Below are positions 42,447 to 54,830 of a stretch of 64,000 nucleotides of DNA, piece by piece. The notes below the pieces were generated by a model. That model searched no databases. It was not told the DNA's origin and worked only from the letters and a program-made list of their open reading frames with translations. This DNA comes from Bacteroides sp. (GTDB lineage Bacteria; Bacteroidota; Bacteroidia; Bacteroidales; Bacteroidaceae). The stretch lies in NCBI GenBank assembly GCA_021203515.1, contig JAJQAY010000042.1:1-64000 (forward strand). The letters run 5' to 3'. Position 1 is the first letter of the stretch; every line of letters begins with the position of its first letter. A program made the translations under genes and the position numbers.

Positions 42447-44387
42447 ATGAAAACACTCACCACCTTTTTTGCTTTGCTTTTTGCATTGGGTGTGCAAGCG
42501 CAGCATGTAATGACCGTCGATGTATCCCATCCGGCGGCAAAGATAAACCCTGCCATGTATGGCATCTTCTTTGAAGACATCAACTTCGGTGCCGACGGCG
42601 GGCTATACGCCGAACTGGTAAAGAACCGTTCTTTTGACTTCCCGCAACCGTTTGTCGGCTGGATTCCTTTTGGCAACGTGACGATACAGAGCGACGGACC
42701 CTGTTTCGACCGTAACCCGCAGTATGTGCGCATCGTCAATGATGGCCGTCTTTTGCGCGCCGGCCTTGATAACGAGGGTTTCCGTGGCATCGGCCTGAAA
42801 GAAGGCAAAGAATATCGCTTCACCGCCTACGCCCGTACACCGGATGCGAAGCCGATGAAACTTTCTGTGGAACTGGTGAATGCCAATGGCGATAATCTCC
42901 TGAAGAAAGAGCTTGAAGTGAAAGGCAATGGATGGCAGAAACTGACCGCTGCTCTGAAAGCTCCTTTCACCGATGCCCACTCCCGCCTGCGTGTGGTGCT
43001 GGCAACGGAAGGTACGGTCGATATGGACCATATCTCCCTGCTCCCCGTCAATACATGGAAGAACCGTGAGAACGGCCTGCGTGCCGACCTCGCCCAAGCG
43101 CTCTACGACCTCAATCCGGGTGTATTCCGCTTTCCCGGCGGCTGCATCATCGAGGGCAATAACCTTGTCACCCGCTATCAGTGGAAGAGCTCCGTCGGCC
43201 CGGTAGAAAATCGTCCCCTGAACGAAAATCGTTGGAACTATACCTTTAAGCATAAGGCTTTCCCTGATTATTTCCAATCCCTCGGTCTGGGCTTCTACGA
43301 GTATTTCCTGTTGAGTGAGGACATTGGAGCCGAACCCCTTCCGGTGCTGAGTTGCGGTCTTTCCTGCCAGTATGAAAGCAATGAAATAGTATCGCTTGAC
43401 GAGCTATCCCCTTATGTGCAAGACGCACTGGATTTGATTGAGTTTGCCAATAGGCCTGTTACTTCCCAGTGGGGCGAAGTGCGTGCCGACATGGGACATC
43501 CCGCACCGTTCAACCTGAAAATGATTGCCATTGGCAACGAGCAATGGGGTAAGGTTTATCCCGAACGCCTCGAAGTCTTTACGAAGGCCATTCGTGCCCG
43601 CTATCCCGAAATCGAGATTGTAGGCTCTGCCGGCCCGAGCGCTTCCGGCGAGCAGTTTGACTACCTTTGGCCGGAAATGAAGCGCATCGGTGCAGACTTG
43701 GTAGACGAACATTACTATAGGGCTCCCGACTGGTTCTTTGCCAATGCCGCCCGCTATGATAACTACGACCGTAAAGGCCCGAAAGTCTTTGCCGGTGAAT
43801 ATGCCTCACACGACCATTCCACGGGAAAAGCCAACAATTTCCTCGCCGCCCTCTCCGAAGCCGCTTTCATGACGGGGCTGGAACGTAATGCCGATGTGGT
43901 GCGCCTGGCTACTTATGCTCCTCTGTTTACCCATGTCGATGCTTGGCAATGGAACCCCGACCTAATCTGGTTCGACAATCTTCGCATGATGCGCACTCCC
44001 AGCTATTACGTGCAGCAGATGTATGGCATGAATGCCGGTACGGATGTACTTCCTCTGCAAATGGGGGGCAAGCCGGTGACAGGACAAGATAGCCTTTATG
44101 CAACCGCCGCACTGGACAGTAATACCGGTGAAATTATCCTGAAAGTAGTCAATGCTGCCGATAAGCAGGCAGATGTACGGATTGATTTCAATGGTTTGAA
44201 GAAGAAGACGCTCGTCTCCGGTTCTTGTACCTATCTACAAAGTAATGACTTGAAAGCGAAGAATACATTGGAACAAGAGGCTTTAATCCCCCGTGTCCGT
44301 CCTGTACAGGTCAGCGGACGGTCTTTGAACTTGAAACCGGAACCCTATTCGTTTGGAGTCTATCGCTTACAAGTGAATGGAAAATGA
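42447..44387 (+). CDS. GH51 family alpha-L-arabinofuranosidase
   Basis: Intact 646 aa: MYGIFFEDINFGADGGLYAELVKNRSF, FRFPGGCIIEGN, AIGNEQWG, and C-terminal arabinofuranosidase domain. Confidence 0.93.
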   Translation: MKTLTTFFALLFALGVQAQHVMTVDVSHPAAKINPAMYGIFFEDINFGADGGLYAELVKNRSFDFPQPFVGWIPFGNVTIQSDGPCFDRNPQYVRIVNDGRLLRAGLDNEGFRGIGLKEGKEYRFTAYARTPDAKPMKLSVELVNANGDNLLKKELEVKGNGWQKLTAALKAPFTDAHSRLRVVLATEGTVDMDHISLLPVNTWKNRENGLRADLAQALYDLNPGVFRFPGGCIIEGNNLVTRYQWKSSVGPVENRPLNENRWNYTFKHKAFPDYFQSLGLGFYEYFLLSEDIGAEPLPVLSCGLSCQYESNEIVSLDELSPYVQDALDLIEFANRPVTSQWGEVRADMGHPAPFNLKMIAIGNEQWGKVYPERLEVFTKAIRARYPEIEIVGSAGPSASGEQFDYLWPEMKRIGADLVDEHYYRAPDWFFANAARYDNYDRKGPKVFAGEYASHDHSTGKANNFLAALSEAAFMTGLERNADVVRLATYAPLFTHVDAWQWNPDLIWFDNLRMMRTPSYYVQQMYGMNAGTDVLPLQMGGKPVTGQDSLYATAALDSNTGEIILKVVNAADKQADVRIDFNGLKKKTLVSGSCTYLQSNDLKAKNTLEQEALIPRVRPVQVSGRSLNLKPEPYSFGVYRLQVNGK

Positions 44388-44419
44388 AGGGCACTCATCT
44401 AAACTTAAATATTATTATT

Positions 44420-47514
<3,095 letters not shown>

Positions 47515-47521
47515 AGAAAAT

Positions 47522-47564
47522 TTTAGCGCAGTAAGGGCACATCATATACCCTTACTGCGCTAAA
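47522..47564. terminator. Bidirectional terminator-like perfect hairpin between convergent GH2 and VapE-like genes
   Basis: TTTAGCGCAGTAAGGG (47522-47537) and CCCTTACTGCGCTAAA (47549-47564): 16-bp perfect stem. Confidence 0.8.
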
Positions 47565-47568
47565 TAAA

Positions 47569-49662
47569 TCATCCCAATTTCTCCAAATGGTAAAGCGTTC
47601 CTTTATATGACTTCTTACAAGGGATATTCAGCTTTTGGAGTGCACGCCCGAACTGCCCTACCTTGTTGATAGCCAGCTTATCCTTCGTCTTTGTTTGCAG
47701 ATAATTCAATATCTGCATCGCCGTGAGCCATTCCCCTTCGCCTTCTACATCCGTTGAATGAAAATAACAATGGAAAAGCTGCTCCAACGGGCTTGCTTGT
47801 TCAAATTCGCGGTTGGCTTGCTTCAGGATAGCCTCGTCCTCATCATTCAGCCAGTAGCGTTCGCCTTTGTGCAGGGCATTCATCGCCTGTGCATAAAGCT
47901 GCTTGTAATTAATGGTTACATTCGTCTCAATGGGCGCTGTCACTTCGATGCAGATGAAACGGCGGCTGCCCGAAGGGTCGGTGAGCAAATCTTTCTGGTT
48001 GCTGGTGCCGATGAAAGAGGTATAACGGCGTATCTCCTGAATGCTGTTCCCATAAGGTTTCCGCAGATTGGCAACCGGCTTCTGCAACAGATGCTTCAGA
48101 AAGACTTGCTGATTGACGTTGATTTGGTCGAATTCGTCGATGTTTATCAGGAAGAAACGCCCTAAATAACGCTCTGCTTCCTGTTTGCTCTTGAAGTCGA
48201 TGCTGTCCGTGTAGCCGAAACGGAGTTCAGGCGGCAGCAGGATGCGGCAGAAAGTGGATTTACGGTATCCCTGTGCACTTACCAACAGGGGTGACGTGCT
48301 GTTTCCATGCTGTTTATCGCGTTGCATCCAGTTTGCCACCATACTGAGAAACCAACGATAGAACAACTCCCGCCAATGCGGGTTATTGCATGGAACAAGA
48401 TTTGCCAACGCACGGATGCGGTCTTTTCCGTCCCACTGGCCTACATCGTAAAGGTACTCTTCGACCGGATTATAAAACGGTACATAGTCCGACGTCAGAA
48501 AACGGTCTACGTCACGATCCCAGACACGGATACCCTCTCGCAGGGCGTTGATAGAGATACTGTTTCGCACGCGCTTGTCCACGGGCTTGAAGTAAAAGTG
48601 GATAGAGTCGCGCTGGCGGTGCTCCAAGTCGTCGAGCACGGCGTTGTAACGGAACTCGTAGCGGCGGCTCATAAATTCTTCCAGCAGAAAAGCCGTTTCC
48701 TGTTCTTTATTGAGACTGTTTTTCTTGCCGAAACCTTTACATTCCTGATAAAGATTGTGCAACGTCAGCCGTATCAACTGTTCGTCCGACTGGCGGTAAT
48801 AATGAATGAGTGTCTGCCGCACGGCTTCTTCTTCGGGGATGCCCGCCTTGTAGCAATGTTCGGCAAGGTGGACGAGCAAGGGTTGCAAGTCGTCGCCACG
48901 CTGCCAGTTCTCCAGTTCGTGAAGCGCGCGTCCCAAGGCGGCTTCATAAATCATCGTGAAGGTTTCCGCCGTTTCATAGCCCGGTTTCAGTCGGGACAAG
49001 GGGTTCTTTCCCTCCTGTTTCCGTTGCCGGAAAGTCTCTTCTCCCGGCATGGCGAAAGGCTGTTCCAGACAAAACGCCACGGCGTTGGGATTGTAATAGG
49101 GATGTTCGTCCAACGTCATACGGCAACTCTGCGTCAACGCAGGTTCTTTCAGTGCGATGTCGAACGGCAGTATCGGTTGGTAGCATTTCACCGCCAGCCG
49201 GTAGGCATGGGCATGGAATAGCGCCGCTTCCTTTTCTTTCACGGGCAGTTTGCCGTCATCGGGCAGGGAAAATCGCACCCATATCTTTGCGCTTCGTCCG
49301 CCGGAACCGCAAAATGCGGCAAATGTCTGTGGCAAAAGCGCCGCCTGCCGTTTCACGAACTCCACTTCGGACAGTCCGGCCAACTTATTTACTTCTATTT
49401 GCACCAATCCGTTATACCGCTTCATCCGCCGTTCGCCCTCTTTGGTACGGGTGTATTCCACCGCCGGATAGATGCGTGGCAACTTGTCGATGCGCCCGTA
49501 CCGGGCATTTGTCCCTTCCAGTGTCGGCAGAAACTCCCGCAGAGCCGTTATGTATCCCGATTTTGTTTCCGTTGTTATTTTTTCAAACAATGTGTCTGTG
49601 TCGCAAACACTGAGAGCTTCCTTTCCGCTCTCTCTGTCTTTTCTTATCAGAGTGATTTTCAT
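47569..49662 (-). CDS. VapE/VirE-type primase-helicase-like protein (BT4734 family N-terminus, DUF3874-like C-terminus)
   Basis: Intact 697 aa: YRKSTFCRILLPPELRFGYTDSIDFKSKQEAERYLGRFFLINIDEFDQINVNQQVFLKHLLQKP...SFIGTSNQKDLLTDPSGSRRFICIEV. Confidence 0.9.
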   Translation of the reverse strand: MKITLIRKDRESGKEALSVCDTDTLFEKITTETKSGYITALREFLPTLEGTNARYGRIDKLPRIYPAVEYTRTKEGERRMKRYNGLVQIEVNKLAGLSEVEFVKRQAALLPQTFAAFCGSGGRSAKIWVRFSLPDDGKLPVKEKEAALFHAHAYRLAVKCYQPILPFDIALKEPALTQSCRMTLDEHPYYNPNAVAFCLEQPFAMPGEETFRQRKQEGKNPLSRLKPGYETAETFTMIYEAALGRALHELENWQRGDDLQPLLVHLAEHCYKAGIPEEEAVRQTLIHYYRQSDEQLIRLTLHNLYQECKGFGKKNSLNKEQETAFLLEEFMSRRYEFRYNAVLDDLEHRQRDSIHFYFKPVDKRVRNSISINALREGIRVWDRDVDRFLTSDYVPFYNPVEEYLYDVGQWDGKDRIRALANLVPCNNPHWRELFYRWFLSMVANWMQRDKQHGNSTSPLLVSAQGYRKSTFCRILLPPELRFGYTDSIDFKSKQEAERYLGRFFLINIDEFDQINVNQQVFLKHLLQKPVANLRKPYGNSIQEIRRYTSFIGTSNQKDLLTDPSGSRRFICIEVTAPIETNVTINYKQLYAQAMNALHKGERYWLNDEDEAILKQANREFEQASPLEQLFHCYFHSTDVEGEGEWLTAMQILNYLQTKTKDKLAINKVGQFGRALQKLNIPCKKSYKGTLYHLEKLG

Positions 49663-49665
49663 TTT

Positions 49666-51132
49666 TTAGTCTTGTTCAGTAAGAATCCATTTACCATTAG
49701 CGCGTCCGCCGATTCTAACTAATATACCTGCATCCCTTAGTTCGTCAATGATTTTTCTTGTTTGTCGTTCACTGATATTAAGTTTGTTTGCTAAGTCCGC
49801 ACGTGATATTTCAGGATTCTCTTTAATCAAAGTTTTTAGTTGTAGAACTTCCTTTGGATCACTTTGGATCGCTTTTGGATCGCTTTTGGATCGCATTGGA
49901 TTGTCCGACTCGCTTATTTGTCTCCATATCACTACCCTAAAGTCCTCCTCCTGATAAAACTCCGGTGTCTTCAACCTATAATCCAGACATTTATTGATAA
50001 TATCTTCCGTACCTGTACCCACCTTTTCGATGTATCCGTTCCAATACATTGGATCAGCCAATAGCTGATTGGTCGGTAATGACTTATGAGGTCCTTGTAG
50101 TTTTAGTACAGTCAGACCATAGGGCAGTGTCCCCGGATTCCAAACTTCCAGCCGGTTACGAAACAACATTATCTGTACGCTGGCATTACTGGTGTAATCC
50201 CGGTGGCAAACAGCATTAACAATCGCTTCCTTAACAGCATCTATCGGCAGTTCCGGTCGGGTAGGTACATCGGCTTTATCTCCTTCCGAACGTGTCCCTA
50301 CCCAATTATCAATGCGGCTCATTACGAAACTGGTAGCTTGGTCTACCAATTCAAACACATCGCAGCGATAAATCTGATAAGACGGCATCGGCTTTTCCAC
50401 CACATTCCCATAAAACTGTACACATTTTACTTCGGAAGTGATGAAATGCTTTTGCGGTTTTTTGCCGAAAAGAAGAATGGCGGCGTTGGCCAGCCTCCCT
50501 TTATCGTCAATTAAATCCAAATGTTTGAGCAAAGTCTCGGGAAGCGTGTCCACCGGAAGTGGAAAATTGCGCTTGACACGAGCCATGTGGATAAAGTTAC
50601 GCATTTTATTTTCATCCAGTTCTTCAAGGGTTGCCCCTGTGTCATTGGAAGCATCGAAGGGATACCAGCGGATATACTCTTTCTCTTCAAGGTAACGAAT
50701 TAGTGAGGCATATACCGATGTCCTTAACCCGTCAATGTCTACAAAAGTTTTGCGTACAATGTCCTGTTCCACTTTTTTGATAAATGCGGTTTCCTTGGGT
50801 TGCCGTTTGTCTTCGTCTATGCTTTTGATATAGATAAGCCGGAACTTATGTAGTAAAGTCGCCAAATCATATTCCCGTTCAGTCGGTGAAATACCTTCCG
50901 CATCTTCGGAACCGTATTTGTTCCCAAATAGTCCCAAGTAGATGTCGCTCATTTCTACTTCCTTCAGATAAACTTGTTGCGGAGTATGTTCAATGGCGGG
51001 AACTTCTTCAAAAATGAAAGGCTCAAAGAATTTTCCTAATAATACATCCGTCCGGATGTATTAGCAAAGCATTTCCCGCTCTTTTGCAAATTCGTTTTGC
51101 ACACTACTTATGAAAATCCTGATTCGCTTCAT
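49666..51132 (-). pseudogene. DUF4062-type N-terminus plus AlbA/HATPase_c_4-type ATP-binding and wHTH protein, in-frame TAA near the 5' end
   Basis: Complement reads MKRIRIFISSVQNEFAKEREMLC*YIRTDVLLGKFFEPFIFEEVPAIEHTPQQVYLKEVEMSDIYLGLFGNKYG. Then AVKEAIVNAVCHRDYTSNASVQIMLFRNRLEVWNPG and C-terminal ISRADLANKLNISERQTRKIIDELRDAGILVRIGG. Confidence 0.8.
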
Positions 51133-51477
51133 TGATTTATTTTTTACCGTACAAAAGTAGAGAATTTATCTAAGATGAGGAAAGTAATGCCTGGGTTTCT
51201 TTTGATAAAAGCCTGTGCTTTGTTTGCTTTTCCCCTAAGGTTAATGTATCTTTGCCCCCATGTTAGTCAAGAGCCAACAATTGTGGATAGATAAGCTCTC
51301 AACTATAAACAAAATTGTTCATTATTGTAGACTTATATGTTCACAACTGTGAGCTGATGAATATGCTAAGGCTTTAATACAAAGAAGATACGGTGTTAGC
51401 ATAAGGAATACGAGGGACTAACTTATTAGAAACAAGGCGTCAGCCGAACTGAAACGCTTATTTAAAATCATAGAACA

Positions 51478-52097
51478 ATGGCAATATTATTTGATTGGTA
51501 TGAAGACCCGAAACCTACAAGTAAACAGGGAGAAGAGAAAACGTTGCATCCGCGCATCAAGTACAACGGTTCAAGAGGGACGGACGAGTTGCGCCGCCGC
51601 ATACAGGAATGGTGCTCACTGACGGAACCGATGTCACCGCTGTGCTTGATGCCCTTTCCCATATCATGGGACAGGAGTTGGCGGAGGGCAGGCAGGTTCA
51701 TCTCGACGGCATCGGCTATTTTCATCCCACGTTGACTTGTACGGAGCAGGTAACGGCTTCCACCAAACGGAAACTGACGAAAGTGAAGCTGAAAGGCATC
51801 AAGTTCCGTGCCGACCAAGCACTGAAGAATGAATTCGGCGCCCTTAAAGTGAAGTGCCTGAAAGGGGACCTGAACTTCAGACGGCTTACCAATGAAGAAA
51901 TAGACCAACGGTTGGAGAACTACTTCCGTACCCACCAATTTCTGCGGAGAACTGACTTCCAGGATGTATGCGGAATGGCGAGAACTACCGCAATGCGGCA
52001 CATCCGTCGCCTGCGCAGCGAAGGAAAGCTGAAAAACGTGGGTGGATTGATGCAACCGATTTATGTGCCGGGAGAAGGATATTACGGTGATAAATAG
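51478..52097 (+). pseudogene. HU-like DNA-binding protein fused to a winged-HTH-like region (HU-HIG type), one frameshift
   Basis: MAILFDWYEDPKPTSKQGEEKTLHPRIKYNGSRGTDELRRRIQEW continues in another frame as TDVTAVLDALSHIMGQELAEGRQVHLDGIGYF...FLRRTDFQDVCGMARTTAMRHIRRLRSEGKLKNVG. Confidence 0.75.
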
Positions 52098-52127
52098 GAG
52101 GTTAAGACGATAATCTTCAAAAAAAGG

Positions 52128-52232
52128 TATGAGGGTAAACGGTTACTCTCATGCTACCCTCATAGATGCTGCCATAGCTGTATGTCCGATGAATAAAAGG
52201 ATACAAACGATTTATGAGGATATGAGGGTAAA
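52128..52232. repeat. Cluster of TATGAGGGTA-like repeats in both orientations
   Basis: TATGAGGGTAA 52128, TTACTCTCAT 52143, TACCCTCATA 52155, TATGAGGA 52213, TATGAGGGTA 52221. Confidence 0.75.
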
Positions 52233-52380
52233 AGTCGATGAAAACTTTTTCCCATAACGTGAATTATCCAAGTCTTTATAGTACTTCTTTGAACTATAAT
52301 TCGCCCTAACATTTACCGATTTGCCTTATTTTTGCATCGGCATACACCCTGTGTGCCCAATAACTTAAATGCTATTATTA

Positions 52381-54719
52381 TGAAAAAAAGGAATCGCGAG
52401 TTTATTATTTTGTCTTCTTGTTTCACAGGTATTGTGGGCACAGTTCAAGTTGACCTCGGGAAGAACTGTTACGGTGGCTTTCGACCCATCGGAAGAGATG
52501 ATTGTGCATACGGCTTTGGAGTTGTTCTCACGAGATTTTCAAGCGGTCTTCTCTGCTGCTGTCGGGCGGGATGCCCGGCAAGGGAATATTATAATAGGTA
52601 CTGTTGGTAAAAGTCCGTTGGTGGCGGAAGCCGGAGCGAATGTTTCTGCCTTGGAAGATAAGAAGCAAGCCTTTCGGATAGCGGTCTTACCGAATGGAAA
52701 GTTGTTGGTTGCGGGCAGCGACCAGTACGGAACGGCTTACGGCATCATGGAACTTTCACGCCTGATAGGGGTATCTCCGTGGAAATGGTGGGCGGACGTG
52801 ACTCCGGAAAAGAAGGAAACGTTTGAATTGCCGGCAGGATATGAGACGCTTCAATCGCCGTCCGTGGAATATCGTGGCATCTTTATTAATGACGAGGACT
52901 GGGGATTGATGCCGTGGAGCTGCCAGATGTATGAGCCTTCGGACGAAAGAGGGCATATCGGCCCTGCAACCCATGCCCGTATTTTCGAGTTGTTGCTTCG
53001 CCTGCGTGCCAATACCTATTGGCCCGCCATGCACGAATGTTCGCTTCCGTTCTTCCTGACAGAAGGAAACCGGGAAGTGGCCAAGAAGTTCGGCATCTAT
53101 ATCGGTTCGTCCCATTGCGAACCGATGGCGTGCAATGCTGCCGGCGAGTGGAGCAGGCGGGGAGAGGGAGAGTATGATTATGTGAATAACAGCAGTGCCG
53201 TATATCGTTTTTGGGAAGACCGGGTGAAAGAGGTTGCCTGACAGGAAATCTTATACATGCTTGGTATGCGTGGCGTGCACGATGAGCAGATGCAGGGAAC
53301 TAAACGACGGAAGAACAGAAGGCTGTTCTGGAGCGTGTACTGGAAGACCAACGGGGATTATTGCAGAAGTATGTGAACGAGGATATTAAATCTGTTCCGC
53401 AAGTCTTTATTCCTTATAAAGAGGTTTTGTCCGTTTACCGTGCGGGACTGGAGGTGCCGGACGATGTGACGCTGATGTGGTGTGACGATAACTACGGATA
53501 TATCCGCCATTTTCCGGATGAGGAAGAACGTGAGCGTAAGGGGGGAAGCGGCATTTATTATCATGTCTCGTACTGGGGCGTCCACATGATTATCTGTGGT
53601 TGGGTACGTTTAGCCCGGCTTTGCTCTATCAACAGATGAAGCAGGCTTATGAATATGGCATACGGAAAATCTGGGTGCTGAATGTAGGGGATATCAAACC
53701 TGCCGAGTATCAGATAGAGCTTTTTATGGATATGGCATGGAATATGGACAAAGTTGGAAAAGAGGGAGTCACCCGACATTTGGCAGGCTTCCTGAAACGT
53801 GAATTTGGGGAGACTGTTGGAAACAGATTGCTCCCGGTCATGCAGGAGCATTATCGGTTGGCTTATATCCGTAAACCGGAATTTATGAGGAATACACGCG
53901 TTGAGGAGAACTTGTCTATATATAATGTAGTAAAAGATTTACCTTGGAGCGAACAGGAAATAAACAAGCGTCTCACCGCTTACGGGCATTTGTCGGAACG
54001 GGCGGAAGAGTTTGGAAACGAAAATTGCTCCTGACAGGCGAAGCGCTTACTTTGAATTAGTCAAATATCCGGTGCAGGCTGCGGCGCAGATGAACAGGAA
54101 GCTGTTGTCGGCACAGTTGGCACGCCACGGCAAGGCCGATTGGGCTCAAAGCGATGCCGCCTTTGACAGTATTGCAAGTCTTACGCGGCAATACAATACT
54201 TTGGAGAACGGTAAATGGAACCGCATCATGGACTCCCAGCCCCGTAAACTTTCTGTCTTTAATCGTGTGGAGCGAAGGCTTCCCATTGACTCGATTCCGG
54301 CGGAGCGTCCGGCGGCCTATGTATGGAACGGCACGGAATGTACATCGGGAAATCCTCTAGCCTGCGAGGGCTTGGGATATGAAGGGAAGGCTGCCGGAAT
54401 AGAAAAAGGAGAAGCTCTGACTTTCGAGTTTGATAATTGGGAGACTGATACGATAGAGATTGAAATCGGTTTGCTGCCCAATCATCCGGTGGAGGGTGGG
54501 CATTTGCGTTTCTCCGTATCCGTAGACGAAGCGGACAAAGTAATATCTTATGCCACTGAAGGATGAAGCGAAGAATGGAAGGAGAATGTTTTGCGTAATC
54601 AGGCTGTCAGAAGAGTTGCGTTCCCGATACAGAAAGAAGAGAAGCACCGCCTGGTAGTTAAAGCTCTTGATGAAGGAGTAGTGCTGGATCAAATAAAATT
54701 ATATGATTTGAAGAACTGA
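52381..54719 (+). pseudogene. GH115 family alpha-glucuronidase-like protein, poly-A frameshift, two TGA and further frameshifts
   Basis: Corrected frame MKKGIASLLFCLLVSQVLWAQFKLTSGRTVTVAF; SPSVEYRGIFINDEDWGLMPWSCQMYEP...LLRLRANTYWPAMHECSLPFF...IGSSHCEPMACNAAGEW; end VVLDQIKLYDLKN*. Confidence 0.9.
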
Positions 54720-54830
54720 CAGGAGTTGATGGAGATATATAGATTTTGTACTATTAAAAGTTACTATAATTTATCCCTGCATAAACAGAAACTTGCTATA
54801 TTTTGCCATTGTTCTTAATACTCTAATGTT

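Noticed and set aside
48307-49221. 304 aa plus-strand ORF inside VapE-like gene
   Set aside because: Antisense shadow of the intact 697 aa VapE-like protein.
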